The notes beneath the pieces are model-generated. The model was not told the origin of the DNA, ran no database searches, and saw nothing but the letters and a program-made list of their open reading frames with translations. A DNA stretch of 64,000 nucleotides, taken from contig JAMLJC010000001.1 of NCBI GenBank assembly GCA_023953845.1, positions 2,232,001-2,296,000 of the forward strand, read 5' to 3'. This stretch comes from Rhizobiaceae bacterium (GTDB taxonomy: Bacteria; Pseudomonadota; Alphaproteobacteria; Rhizobiales; Rhizobiaceae). Below, piece after piece: positions 49,095 to 58,031 of this stretch. Position 1 is the stretch's first letter. Each line of letters opens with the position of its first letter. The translations under genes were made by a program, and so were the position numbers.

Positions 49095-50201
49095 ATGCGG
49101 ATCTTGACGCGCGGCCCTGTGCCGATTGCCGCCATGTTCGTCGCGCTTGCTGCGGCGGCGGGTTGCAGCCAGAGCACCTCCAGCGTGAGCAGCAGCTTCA
49201 GCAGCATGAAGTCCATGGTCATGCCGACCCGGGCTGGTCATGCCCACGGCTATCGCGCCAGCGAGCGCGAGCGGGAATGTCTCGCCCGCGCCATGTTCTT
49301 CGAATCCAACCGTTCCAGCCGCGACGGCCTTGTCGCCGTCGGTTCGGTGGTGATGAACCGCCGCGACAGCGGCAAGTGGGGCGACGACATCTGCGACGTG
49401 GTCGGCGCGAAGCGCCAGTTCGCACCCGGCGTGCTCAGCCGCCCGATGAATTCCAAGGCCTTGCCCGACGTGATGGACGCCGCCGACGCGGTGCTGAAGG
49501 GCGAGCGGCATCCGAAGGTGTCGAAGGATGTGATGTTCTTCCACACGGCGGGCCTGAAGTTTCCCTACAAGAACATGCGTTACACGACCGTGGCCGGCGG
49601 CAATGCCTTCTACTACAAGGCCGGGCGCAAGCAGGATCGCCTGCCGGTGAAGCAGGATGACGCGCTGCCCGGCATGCAGCCGGTGATGGTGGCGCAGGTC
49701 GAACAGCCAAGAGCGCAAGCGAAGGAACTGCCGGGCGTCGCTGCCGAAACCGCGCAGCCGTTCGAGCCCGTGCAGGTGGCGTATGCCGGCGACACGCCGG
49801 CCAAGCCGCAGCGCACCAGCCTGTTCGGCAAGCGCAAGGCGCAACCCGTCGAACAACCGGCGATCCGCTCGCTCGCCGCCGAGGAAGCGCTCCAGCAAGA
49901 CGACAATGTGCAGGTCGCACTGGCCGACGAGGCGCCGATCCCCATGGCCGCACCCTCGGAACAGGTGGCGTTCGCCGCCGTGCCAGAACCGGATGAATCG
50001 GTTCCGGCGCGTCAGACCAGAAAACTCAAGGTGAAGCGTCCTCAGGCTGAAATCGTTCAGGAAGCGTCATATGAGGCGCCTTCCGAGGAGCGCTTCGGCG
50101 GCGCCATGCCGGCCTATGCCGGCGGCAGCGACACCGGCCTTTCCGCCGGCGACGACATAGGCACCGGCGTGCTCGGCCAGTTGCTGATCCAGAACGACTA
50201 G
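49095..50201 (+). CDS. SleB-like cell wall hydrolase lipoprotein
   Basis: 368-residue exported protein. A signal peptide ends in the lipobox AAAGC (Cys24), so it is probably a lipoprotein. A SleB-type hydrolase domain (about 55-180) carries the catalytic Glu in CLARAMFFESNRSSRDGLVA and the VMNRRDSGKWGDDICDVV and FFHTAGLKFPYKNMR segments. The rest (about 190-368) is Pro/Ala/Glu-rich low-complexity sequence, likely disordered. Cortex-lytic homologues act in spores; here a role in peptidoglycan remodelling is inferred. CtrA-type motifs lie upstream. Confidence 0.85.
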   Translation: MRILTRGPVPIAAMFVALAAAAGCSQSTSSVSSSFSSMKSMVMPTRAGHAHGYRASERERECLARAMFFESNRSSRDGLVAVGSVVMNRRDSGKWGDDICDVVGAKRQFAPGVLSRPMNSKALPDVMDAADAVLKGERHPKVSKDVMFFHTAGLKFPYKNMRYTTVAGGNAFYYKAGRKQDRLPVKQDDALPGMQPVMVAQVEQPRAQAKELPGVAAETAQPFEPVQVAYAGDTPAKPQRTSLFGKRKAQPVEQPAIRSLAAEEALQQDDNVQVALADEAPIPMAAPSEQVAFAAVPEPDESVPARQTRKLKVKRPQAEIVQEASYEAPSEERFGGAMPAYAGGSDTGLSAGDDIGTGVLGQLLIQND

Positions 50202-50299
50202 CGACTGCCTGCTGGATCAGCAACTCTGCCTTCCGCCGGGTGGCATGCCTGCGGCGGATCACTCTACTCGCCATTCCCCATTCGCTTTATAGGACTCCC

Positions 50300-50905
50300 A
50301 TGTCCAAGCGAATCGCCGGTCCGGAGATCGAACGCCTGATCCAGCTTCTGGCCAAGGTGCCGGGCCTCGGGCCCCGTTCGGCGCGCCGTGCGGCGCTGCA
50401 CCTCATCAAGAAGAAGGAAGCGCTGCTCCAGCCCCTGTCGACGGCGATGGCGGATGCGGTGGAGCATGTGACGGTCTGCTCCACCTGCGGCAATATCGAC
50501 ACCGTCGATCCCTGCACCATCTGCACCGATCCGCGCCGCGACGATGCCACGCTGATCGTGGTGGAGGATGTCGGCGACCTCTGGGCGCTGGAGCGGGCCG
50601 GCGCCATGAATGCGCGCTTCCATGTGCTGGGCGGCACGCTGTCGCCGCTGGACGGCATCGGGCCGGACCAGCTCAACATCCGCCGGCTGGTCGAACGTGT
50701 GGCGGAAGGCGGCATTCGCGAGGTGATTCTGGCCGTCAATGCGACGGTCGAAGGCCAGACGACGGCGCACTACATCACCGACCAGCTCGCCGATTTTGAG
50801 GTGAAGGTGACGCGGCTTGCGCATGGCGTGCCGGTCGGCGGCGAACTCGACTATCTGGACGAGGGAACGCTGTCGGCCGCGCTGAAATCGCGGACGGAGT
50901 TTTGA
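50300..50905 (+). CDS. recR: Recombination protein RecR
   Basis: 201-residue RecFOR-pathway protein that helps load RecA at gaps. N-terminal helix-hairpin-helix (KVPGLGPRSARRAALHL), a four-cysteine zinc finger (CSTCGNIDTVDPCTIC) and a TOPRIM domain (LIVVEDVGDLWALE, GIREVILAVNATVEG). The start is the ATG at 50300 (MSKRIAGPEI). RecF is encoded elsewhere in this window; RecO is not. Confidence 0.96.
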   Translation: MSKRIAGPEIERLIQLLAKVPGLGPRSARRAALHLIKKKEALLQPLSTAMADAVEHVTVCSTCGNIDTVDPCTICTDPRRDDATLIVVEDVGDLWALERAGAMNARFHVLGGTLSPLDGIGPDQLNIRRLVERVAEGGIREVILAVNATVEGQTTAHYITDQLADFEVKVTRLAHGVPVGGELDYLDEGTLSAALKSRTEF

Positions 50906-50930
50906 CGAGATTGGAGGGCAAGCAGCGAAG

Positions 50931-52169
50931 ATGATCGATGCTCGGAGTTGCCTTTTGTTTCTCATGCTGCTGCTCGTGCTGCAGGCATCTCCTGTTTCCG
51001 CCGCTTCCATCGATAAACAGTTTCGCGACTGGCTTGAAACCTCGCTCTGGCCGGAAGCGAAGTCGAACGGCATTTCGCGAAAAACCTTCGATGCGGCTTT
51101 TGACGGCGTGAAGCCGAATCTCAAGCTGCCCGACCTCGTCATGCCGGGCGAGAGACCGAAGACGCCGAAGAAGCAGCATCAGGCGGAGTTCAATTCGCCA
51201 TCAGGCTATTTCGCCGACAAGACGCTCAATCCGGTGATCGCGGGCGGTCGCAGCCGCGCGGCGAAATACGCAAAGACGCTCGCCGCGGTCGAAAAGCGCT
51301 TCGGCGTGCCGGGGGAGATCGTGCTTGCAATATGGGGTCGCGAGTCGGGCTATGGCGCTGCGAAAATCCCCTATGACGCTTTCGAGGTGCTCGGCACCAA
51401 GGCGTTTCTCGCCACCCGCAAGGAGATGTTCCGCAACGAGGTTTTGGCCGCGCTCGAAATGGCGGAACGCGGGCTCGCCACGCCGGACCAGATGAAATCC
51501 TCCTGGGCCGGCGCGCTCGGCCAGCCGCAGTTCCTGCCGTCGTCCTTCCTCAAGCATGCGGTCGATTTCGACGGCGACGGCCGCGTGGACATCTGGAACT
51601 CGATGCCGGATGTGCTGGGCTCCATCGCCAACTATCTCGACCATTATGGCTGGCAGAAGGGCCGCGACTGGGGCTTTGAGGTGGCCGTGCCGGAAAGCGT
51701 GTCCTGCGCGCTGGAAGGACCGGATCGCGGCAAGAAGATTTCCGACTGGGCCAAGCTCGGCATAGAGCGCGTGACCGGCAAGGCGTTTCCGGCGAAGGAG
51801 GCGAAGGCCGAGGGCTTTCTGCTCATGCCTGCCGGTCGCAGCGGCCCGGCCTTCATCGTCACGCCGAATTTCTACGTGCTCAAGGAGTATAATGAGAGCG
51901 ACCTCTATGCTCTCTTCATCGGCCACGGCGCGGACCGCATCGCCGGTAGCGAAATGGCCTTTGCCGGCCAGTGGGGCAAGGTCGGCGGGCTCTACCGCTC
52001 CGATGTCGCCGCGATGCAGCGCGGACTGGAAAAGCTCGGCTACGACGTCGGCGGCGCGGACGGGCTGCCGGGCTTCAAGACGCGGCGCTCGATCGGCGAA
52101 TGGCAGGCGAAGAACGGCGCGACGCCGACCTGCTATCCGAGCCGCGCCATCGTCGACGCGCTCGGCTGA
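50931..52169 (+). CDS. Membrane-bound/secreted lytic murein transglycosylase (MltB family)
   Basis: 412-residue periplasmic enzyme that cleaves glycan strands to 1,6-anhydro products. Signal peptide LLFLMLLLVLQASPVSAA; the SLT_2 domain (about 28-330) has the catalytic Glu in LAIWGRESGYGAAKIP and the MltB hallmark SSWAGALGQPQFLPSSF with DFDGDGRVDIWNS. A C-terminal peptidoglycan-binding domain (about 350-412: AMQRGLEKLGYDVGGADGLP) completes it. Starts 25 bases after recR; convergent with the LLM oxidoreductase gene. Confidence 0.94.
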   Translation: MIDARSCLLFLMLLLVLQASPVSAASIDKQFRDWLETSLWPEAKSNGISRKTFDAAFDGVKPNLKLPDLVMPGERPKTPKKQHQAEFNSPSGYFADKTLNPVIAGGRSRAAKYAKTLAAVEKRFGVPGEIVLAIWGRESGYGAAKIPYDAFEVLGTKAFLATRKEMFRNEVLAALEMAERGLATPDQMKSSWAGALGQPQFLPSSFLKHAVDFDGDGRVDIWNSMPDVLGSIANYLDHYGWQKGRDWGFEVAVPESVSCALEGPDRGKKISDWAKLGIERVTGKAFPAKEAKAEGFLLMPAGRSGPAFIVTPNFYVLKEYNESDLYALFIGHGADRIAGSEMAFAGQWGKVGGLYRSDVAAMQRGLEKLGYDVGGADGLPGFKTRRSIGEWQAKNGATPTCYPSRAIVDALG

Positions 52170-52173
52170 GGTG

Positions 52174-53175
52174 TCAGGCCGCCTTGCTCAAAGCCTGCTG
52201 CGCGGCCATCAGGATCTCGAAGGAGCGCTTGCGCTTGCCGTGATCGAACACCTGAGCCGTGACCATCAGCTCGTCCGCGCCGGTGCGGCGCACGAAGGCA
52301 TCAAGCTCGCGCTCCACGCGTTGCGGTGAGCCGACGATGGCGCAGGACAGCGCGTGGTCGAGCATTGCCCTCGCCTGTGGATCGAGCGTGGCCTCGAAAT
52401 TCTCGACCGGCGCCGGCAGGCGGCCCGGACGGCCGGTGCGCAGGTTCACGAAGGCCTGCTGCAGCGAGGAGAACAGGAAGCGCGCTTCCTCGTCGGTTTC
52501 CGCCGCCACGACGTTCAGCCCGAGCATCAGATGCGGCTTCGGCATGGCTTCGGTCGGCTGGAACCGGGAGCGATAGATGTCGATGGCGTGCTCCATTTCC
52601 GCCGGCGCGAAATGCGACGCGAAGGCGTAGGGCAGGCCGAGCATGGCGGCCAGTTGCGCGCCGTAGGTGCTCGATCCGAGCACCCAGACCTCGACCTGTT
52701 CGCCTTCGCCCGGCACCGCGCGGATGCGCTGGCCGGGTTCGGCGGGCGCGAAGTAATTGATGAGCTCGATGACGTCCTGCGGGAAAGTGTCGACGCCCGC
52801 GTCGAGATTGCGGCGCAGCGCCCGCGCCGTCAGCATGTCGGTGCCCGGCGCGCGGCCGAGGCCGAGATCGATGCGCCCCGGATGCAGCGCGGCCAGCGTG
52901 CCGAATTGCTCGGCAATGACCAGCGGCGCGTGATTGGGCAGCATGATGCCGCCGGCGCCGATCCGCATGCGGGACGTCGCCGTCGCGACATGCGCGATCA
53001 CCACCGCGGTCGCGGCGCTGGCGATGCCCGGCATGTTGTGATGCTCCGCCAGCCAGTAGCGGTGATAGCCGAGAGCCTCGGCATGCTGCGCCAGATCGAT
53101 CGTGTTGCGCAGGGCCTGGCCGGCCGTGGCTCCCTGCGGCACCGGCGCGAGATCGAGGACGGAAAGCACGGCCAT
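52174..53175 (-). CDS. LLM-class flavin-dependent oxidoreductase
   Basis: 333-residue luciferase-like monooxygenase-fold protein. It begins LSVLDLAPVPQGATAGQAL and contains the family motif YWLAEHHNMPGIASAATAVV, the GAGGIMLPNHAPLVIAEQFG strand-helix and ALHPGRIDLGLGRAPG. Such enzymes use FMN or F420-like flavins to oxidise or reduce organic substrates; the substrate is unknown. I took the ATG at 53173-53175; the open frame runs 30 bases further. Convergent with the transglycosylase by four bases. Confidence 0.9.
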   Translation of the reverse strand: MAVLSVLDLAPVPQGATAGQALRNTIDLAQHAEALGYHRYWLAEHHNMPGIASAATAVVIAHVATATSRMRIGAGGIMLPNHAPLVIAEQFGTLAALHPGRIDLGLGRAPGTDMLTARALRRNLDAGVDTFPQDVIELINYFAPAEPGQRIRAVPGEGEQVEVWVLGSSTYGAQLAAMLGLPYAFASHFAPAEMEHAIDIYRSRFQPTEAMPKPHLMLGLNVVAAETDEEARFLFSSLQQAFVNLRTGRPGRLPAPVENFEATLDPQARAMLDHALSCAIVGSPQRVERELDAFVRRTGADELMVTAQVFDHGKRKRSFEILMAAQQALSKAA

Positions 53176-53365
53176 GAAGACACCTTGGAGGAAACGGCAG
53201 GGCACCGGATATAGGAACGGCGCGCCGCGGCCGCAATCGCCGGCCCGGGAATGGACGCGTATCGCGCAACGCTGTCGAAAATTGGCGTTTCCTGCCGCGC
53301 GACGACTTGAACTCTGTCTCTCGATGAGTATCTAAGCGACGCGGAATCACAGCAAGGACGCAACT

Positions 53366-53791
53366 TTGGCAATATACAGGGAAAAGGACTTCGCGGAGCG
53401 TCGCAACGCCGCCAGCGACGCGAAACAGGCACTACTGGCGAAGTTCAAGTCAAGACCGAACGCCGACGATCCGTCGGTGTTGGCGCGGCAGGCAGAACGC
53501 AAGGCAATTCTGGAAGCCCGCGCGATTCGCGAGGCCGAGAAAGCCCGTCTCAAGCAGGAGCGGCTCGCCCGCGAGGCCGCCGAGGCAGAGACCCGGCGCA
53601 AGGCCGAGGAAGAGGCACGGCTGAAGGCCGAGGCCGAAGCGGCTGAATTGGCGCGCATCAAGGCGGCCGAAGAGGAAGAGATGCTGTCGGCGAAGATGGC
53701 GCTCGAAGCCGCCCAGAAGGCGAAGCGCGACGCGCGCTATGCGGCGCGCAAGGCGCGCGGCGGCCGGCTGCCGCCCGGCTTTAAGGCCTGA
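53366..53791 (+). CDS. DUF6481 family coiled-coil protein
   Basis: 141-residue acidic/basic mixed helical protein of a rhizobial family. Start TTG at 53366 (MAIYREKDFAERR); Ala/Glu/Lys/Arg-rich coiled coil through most of its length (e.g. EKARLKQERLAREAAEAE), ending in the conserved AARKARGGRLPPGFKA. No known biochemical role. It stands alone; convergent with sugE downstream. Confidence 0.82.
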   Translation: MAIYREKDFAERRNAASDAKQALLAKFKSRPNADDPSVLARQAERKAILEARAIREAEKARLKQERLAREAAEAETRRKAEEEARLKAEAEAAELARIKAAEEEEMLSAKMALEAAQKAKRDARYAARKARGGRLPPGFKA

Positions 53792-53945
53792 GCGGCATTC
53801 GCTTCAAGGATTGACGACCGGCAGGGTCTCGCAAGCGAGGCTCCGCACGGTCGTTTCTGCGCGTCCAGATTCCGGCGCGCGCCAAGGCGGCAACCTATAC
53901 GGCGTCTGTCTTCTTTCTCATGCGGCGCAAGGTTGTCTGGACCGC

Positions 53946-54260
53946 CTACGCCAGCACCTTGAGCCCGACGATGCCGCAGACGATCAGCGCGATGCAGGCG
54001 AGTCTGAGCGCGGTCGCCGGTTCGCCGAGCAGCAGGATGCCGAGCAGCGCAGTGCCGACGGTGCCTATTCCGGTCCATACCGCATAGGCGGTTCCGACCG
54101 GCAGCGTCTTCAGGGCCAGCCCCAGCAGGCCTAGGCTGACGATCATCGAGGCAAGGGTGAGGATGGTCGGAACCGGCCGCGAAAAGCCGTCCGTATATTT
54201 CAGGCCGATTGCCCAACCGATCTCGAAAAGGCCTGCGAAGAAGAGAAAAATCCACGACAT
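53946..54260 (-). CDS. sugE: Guanidinium exporter SugE/Gdx (SMR family)
   Basis: 104-residue small multidrug resistance protein with four transmembrane helices. The conserved membrane Glu13 (GLFEIGWAIGLKYTDG) and the AYAVWTGIGTVGTALLGILL segment place it in the SugE/Gdx branch, which exports guanidinium by proton exchange as an antiparallel dimer. The leader carries a guanidine-II riboswitch (54277-54329), strongly supporting the substrate. The ATG at 54258-54260 follows GGACGGAG. Convergent with DUF6481. Confidence 0.94.
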   Translation of the reverse strand: MSWIFLFFAGLFEIGWAIGLKYTDGFSRPVPTILTLASMIVSLGLLGLALKTLPVGTAYAVWTGIGTVGTALLGILLLGEPATALRLACIALIVCGIVGLKVLA

Positions 54261-54276
54261 CGAACGCTCCGTCCAA

Positions 54277-54329
54277 GGCGGGTCGTCCCGGCCGCAAGAT
54301 TTTCAGCTGAAGGCAAGGTCGTCCTTGCC
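54277..54329 (-). promoter_or_regulatory. Guanidine-II (mini-ykkC) riboswitch
   Basis: Two successive hairpins with ACGA tetraloops lie on the minus strand just before sugE: GGCAAGG-ACGA-CCTTGCC (54312-54329) and, 18 bases later, GGCCGGG-ACGA-CCCGCC (54277-54293, one bulged C). Paired stem-loops with ACGR loops, the second close to the ribosome site, are the defining form of the guanidine-II riboswitch. It would free the GGACGGAG site when guanidinium binds. This fits the SugE/Gdx exporter it precedes. Confidence 0.92.
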
Positions 54330-54408
54330 GCCCTCAAATAGGCGCGCATCATCCGGCAGGCAAGCCCGTTCGGCCGAGCCGCCCGACCGGAACGACGCCA
54401 CGGCGCTC

Positions 54409-54534
54409 CTATTTTTCCTTGATGCGGATCGCCTGAACCGGGGTCGCCTTGATCGTCGGCGCGGCGGCCGGCTTCTTGGCGTCCTTCTTCGGCTTGCGGG
54501 CCTCCTTGCCCGGTCTCATCGCGCCTTTTGCCAT
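54409..54534 (-). CDS. Small basic Lys/Ala-rich protein
   Basis: 41-residue protein (MAKGAMRPGKEARKPKKDAK then Ala/Pro-rich). The start is the ATG at 54532-54534 with GGAGGA nine bases ahead, a strong site; a longer frame to 54624 is open but has no such signal. Small MAKG-x-M-R proteins with KPKK are widespread in rhizobia. Very basic, so nucleic-acid binding is possible, but no function is known. Confidence 0.7.
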   Translation of the reverse strand: MAKGAMRPGKEARKPKKDAKKPAAAPTIKATPVQAIRIKEK

Positions 54535-54604
54535 CGTCTGTTCCTCCAGAAGCAGAGTCTTATCAAACAACAGATTCGGGCGAGCGCAAGGCCTGTCGCG
54601 ACCT

Positions 54605-55861
54605 TCAGTCGCCTTCATCGACAACCCGCAGGCGCAGATGTCCCGTCTTGGAATCCACCACCCGCATCGTGTCGCGAGCCGGCGCTTCTTCCGCCTCCGG
54701 AGCCTCGTCGTCGCCGAACTCCAGCGATTCGATCTTGCGGCTGCGTTTCGTCACCTTGTCGGTGGAGGTCAGGATCTGCTCTATGTCCTTCTGCGTCAGC
54801 GAGAAGTGCCCCTGCAGCTTGCGCACGCGGTCGTCGAGACGGTTGACGTCGTCGAGCAGCCTGATCACCTCGCCCTGGATGACATGCGCCTGCTCCCGCA
54901 TGCGGGCGTCCTTGAGGATTGCCTGCACCACCTGGATCGACAGCATCAGCAGAGACGGAGAGACGATCACGATGCGGGCGCGGTGCGCCTTCTGCACCAC
55001 GGCTTCGAAATTCTCGTGGATCTCAGCGAAGACCGATTCGGACGGCACGAACATGAACGCCGTGTCCTGCGTCTCGCCGGTGATCAGGTATTTTTCCGAG
55101 ATGTCGCGGATATGCAGCTCGATATCCCGCCGGAACGCCTGCGCGGCGTATTTCTGGGCGTCCGCGCCTTCCGCCGCGCGAATGGCGTTCCACGCCTCCA
55201 GCGGAAACTTCGCGTCGACGACGAGGCCCGGCGCGCCGTTCGGCATGCGGATCACGCAGTCGGGTCGGTAGCCGTTCGACAGCGTCGCCTGGAATTCGAA
55301 CGCGCCGGGCGGCAGCCCGTCCGCGACGATCGCTTCCATCCGCGACTGGCCGAAGGCGCCCCGCGTCTGCTTGTTGGAAAGGATCGCCTGGAGTTCCACC
55401 ACCTGCCCGGCAAGCGACTGGATGTTGCCTTGCGCCTTGTCGATGACCGCAAGGCGCTCCTGCAGCTTCGTCAGGCTCTCATGGGTGGAGCGGGTCTGCT
55501 CCGTCATGGTCTGGCCGATGCGGCCGGTCATGGCGTCGAGACGCTGGCCGATGGACTGGTTGAGTTCCGCCTGCCGCGCGCCGAACACCTCGGCGATGGT
55601 GCCGAGCCTGCCCTGCATTTCCGACTGGGCGCTGAGGATGCCCATCAACCGCTCGTCGGCCTGCCGCGCTCGCTCCGCAGCTTCGGCTGCCAGCGCCCGC
55701 CTTGCCCGTGCGGCTCGCAGCAAGCCGATGCAGAGGAGGCCGACGATAAAGGCAACCGCCAGACCGGCGGCGACCACCGCCTGCCCGAGCGTGACCGTCG
55801 TCGCGCCGAACTGCGCGACGGGCTGCGCGAGAAGTGTTGAGGCATCCATGGCGGCGACCAT
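54605..55861 (-). CDS. rmuC: DNA recombination protein RmuC homologue
   Basis: 418-residue protein that in E. coli limits inversions at short repeats. An N-terminal transmembrane helix (VVAAGLAVAFIVGLLCIGLL) and a coiled-coil stretch (about 45-165) precede the RmuC nuclease-like domain with CVIRMPNGAPGLVVDAKFPL, TAFMFVPSESVFAEIHE and VIVSPSLLMLSIQVVQAI; the C-terminal 40 residues are acidic. The start at 55861 (MVAAMDAS) or at 55849 is equally possible. Divergent from def. Confidence 0.9.
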   Translation of the reverse strand: MVAAMDASTLLAQPVAQFGATTVTLGQAVVAAGLAVAFIVGLLCIGLLRAARARRALAAEAAERARQADERLMGILSAQSEMQGRLGTIAEVFGARQAELNQSIGQRLDAMTGRIGQTMTEQTRSTHESLTKLQERLAVIDKAQGNIQSLAGQVVELQAILSNKQTRGAFGQSRMEAIVADGLPPGAFEFQATLSNGYRPDCVIRMPNGAPGLVVDAKFPLEAWNAIRAAEGADAQKYAAQAFRRDIELHIRDISEKYLITGETQDTAFMFVPSESVFAEIHENFEAVVQKAHRARIVIVSPSLLMLSIQVVQAILKDARMREQAHVIQGEVIRLLDDVNRLDDRVRKLQGHFSLTQKDIEQILTSTDKVTKRSRKIESLEFGDDEAPEAEEAPARDTMRVVDSKTGHLRLRVVDEGD

Positions 55862-55953
55862 ACGCGATTCTCGTCGTGATGGAAGATCAAAACGTGAACG
55901 TCGGCGCAGCCTTCCTGTTGACGCTTGGGGGGCGAGCGCATAGGTGAAGCGCT

Positions 55954-56484
55954 ATGTCGATCAAGCCGCTCGTCATCCTTCCCGATCCGATCCTTCGCCA
56001 GGTTTCGAAGCCGGTGGAAAGGATCGACGATTCGCTTCGCAAGTTCGCCGACGACATGTTCGAGACCATGTATGACGCGCTTGGCATCGGCCTTGCCGCC
56101 ATTCAGGTCGGCGAACCGCTGCGCATGCTTGTCATGGATCTCGCCAAGGAAGGCGAGACGCCTGCGCCGCAGGTCTTCATCAATCCCGAACTTGTCGAAA
56201 GCGGCGATGAGCGCTCCGTCTATGAGGAGGGCTGCCTCTCCATTCCCGACTATTATGCCGAGGTCGAGCGCCCCGCGAGCGTGCGGGTGCGTTATCTCGA
56301 CCAGTTCGGAAAGCAGCATGAAGTGCTTGCCGAAGGACTGCTCGCGATCTGCCTCCAGCACGAGATGGATCATCTGAACGGCGTGCTGTTCATCGACCAT
56401 ATCTCGAAGCTGAAGCGCGACATGGTGGTGCGCAAGTTCAGGAAGCTGGCGAAGGAAAAGGCCCCAAGCCGTCTGGCGGTGTGA
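55954..56484 (+). CDS. def: Peptide deformylase
   Basis: 176-residue metalloenzyme that removes the formyl group from nascent proteins. All three motifs are present: GIGLAAIQVG, EEGCLS with Cys94, and QHEMDH with His136 and His140 as metal ligands and Glu137 as base. First gene of def-fmt-GNAT-truA. Normal family length. Confidence 0.96.
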   Translation: MSIKPLVILPDPILRQVSKPVERIDDSLRKFADDMFETMYDALGIGLAAIQVGEPLRMLVMDLAKEGETPAPQVFINPELVESGDERSVYEEGCLSIPDYYAEVERPASVRVRYLDQFGKQHEVLAEGLLAICLQHEMDHLNGVLFIDHISKLKRDMVVRKFRKLAKEKAPSRLAV

Positions 56485-56598
56485 TCCGCGCGGCTGTTCT
56501 CGTTGGCGCACTTGACCTGAAGCCGCTGAACCCGTTTTGAGACGTGGACTCGCGTTGTCCTGACCAGACCCCCGAATGCTGCCTTTGGCGGAGACCGC

Positions 56599-57534
56599 AT
56601 GCCGTTTCGTGTCATCTTCATGGGAACGCCGGATTTTTCCGTGCCTACCCTGCGCGCGCTTGCTGAGGCAGGCCACGAGATCGTCGCGGTCTACACGCAG
56701 CCGCCCCGGCCGGCCGGCCGGCGCGGGCTGGAACTCACGCCGTCGCCGGTGCAGCGTGAGGCCGAACGGCTGGGCGTCGAGGTCAGGACGCCGGTTTCGC
56801 TGAAGCCGGAGGCGGAGCAGCAGGCGTTTCGTGATCTTGGGGCGGATGTGGCGGTGGTCGTCGCCTACGGGCTGCTGCTGCCGCGACCGATCCTCGAAGG
56901 AACACGCCTCGGCTGCTACAATGGCCATGCCTCATTGCTGCCGCGCTGGCGCGGGGCCGCGCCGATCCAGCGGGCGATCATGGCCGGCGATGCCGAAACG
57001 GGCATGATGGTGATGAAGATGGATATGGGGCTGGATACCGGACCCGTCGCGCTGACCGCGCGTGTTCCGATCGAACCCGACATGACCGCCGGTGAACTCC
57101 ACGACGAACTCATGGGCGTCGGTGCGGATCTGATGGTCGAGGCGCTGGACAGGCTGGAGCGCGGTGGACTCACGCTGACGCCCCAGCCGGAGGAGGGGAT
57201 TCTCTACGCCGCCAAGATCGACAAGGCCGAGACGCGCATCGACTGGACGCGGCCGGCAGTCGAGATCCACAATCATATACGTGGTCTGTCGCCGTTTCCG
57301 GGCGCCTGGTGCGAGGCAGCTGTCGGCGGCAGGGTGGAGCGGTTGAAAATCCTTCGTTCGGTGCTGGTTGCGGGCACGGGCGCGCCCGGCACGGTGCTTG
57401 ATGACCGGCTGACGGTGGCGTGCGGTGACGGCGCCGTGCGCCTCACCGAAGTGCAGCGGGCTGGCGGCAGGCCTGTCCCGGCCGCAGAGTTTCTGCGTGG
57501 GGCGAAGATGGAACCGGGAACGATGCTGGGATGA
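56599..57534 (+). CDS. fmt: Methionyl-tRNA formyltransferase
   Basis: 311-residue enzyme that formylates initiator Met-tRNA using 10-formyl-tetrahydrofolate. It begins PFRVIFMGTPDFSVPTLRAL; the catalytic region is CYNGHASLLPRWRGAAPIQR with Asn and His, and MGLDTGPV supplies the catalytic Asp. A C-terminal oligonucleotide-binding domain follows from about residue 205. Its stop overlaps the GNAT start by four bases. Confidence 0.96.
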   Translation: MPFRVIFMGTPDFSVPTLRALAEAGHEIVAVYTQPPRPAGRRGLELTPSPVQREAERLGVEVRTPVSLKPEAEQQAFRDLGADVAVVVAYGLLLPRPILEGTRLGCYNGHASLLPRWRGAAPIQRAIMAGDAETGMMVMKMDMGLDTGPVALTARVPIEPDMTAGELHDELMGVGADLMVEALDRLERGGLTLTPQPEEGILYAAKIDKAETRIDWTRPAVEIHNHIRGLSPFPGAWCEAAVGGRVERLKILRSVLVAGTGAPGTVLDDRLTVACGDGAVRLTEVQRAGGRPVPAAEFLRGAKMEPGTMLG

Positions 57535-58031
57535 TCGATATTGTCGTCAGGCTCGCAACGCTGGCCGATCACGCGGCGATCAGGCAGATCGAGACGGATG
57601 CCTTCGCCGGAACGGGCGAGGCCGATCTGGTCGAGGCGCTGCGTGCATCGGGCAGCGTCGTGCTCGAACTCGTGGCGGTCGCTGGCGGTCGCGCCGTCGG
57701 CCATGTCCTCTTCTCCCGCCTTCTGGTCGAAAATCGGGGCGCGCCCTTTCTGGCGGTCGCGCTTGCGCCTCTCGCAGTTGCCGGCGCGATGCAGAGAAAG
57801 GGCGTCGGCACGGCGCTGGTCGGCGAAGCGCACCGGTTGCTGAAACCGCGCGAAAACCTGTCGGTGGTCCTCGGCGAGCCCGGATATTATGGCCGCTTCG
57901 GCTACGAGCACGCCCGCGCGGCGGGCTTCAGCAGCGCTTACCAGTGCGAGGCCTTGCAGGCGCTGTCATGGAGCGAGGAAGCGCCTTTTGCCGGGCGGCT
58001 TGTCTATGCCGCGGCGTTTGCGGGGTTGTGA
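57531..58031 (+). CDS. GNAT family N-acetyltransferase (YhbS-like)
   Basis: 166-residue GNAT protein. Acetyl-CoA motif A is LAPLAVAGAMQRKGVGTALV, followed by the YhbS-type VVLGEPGYYGRFGYEHARAA. Overlaps fmt by four bases and the truA GTG start by four. Its place inside def-fmt-truA suggests a translation-linked role (for example acetylating a ribosomal or tRNA-related target), but this is inference only. Confidence 0.9.
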   Translation: MIDIVVRLATLADHAAIRQIETDAFAGTGEADLVEALRASGSVVLELVAVAGGRAVGHVLFSRLLVENRGAPFLAVALAPLAVAGAMQRKGVGTALVGEAHRLLKPRENLSVVLGEPGYYGRFGYEHARAAGFSSAYQCEALQALSWSEEAPFAGRLVYAAAFAGL

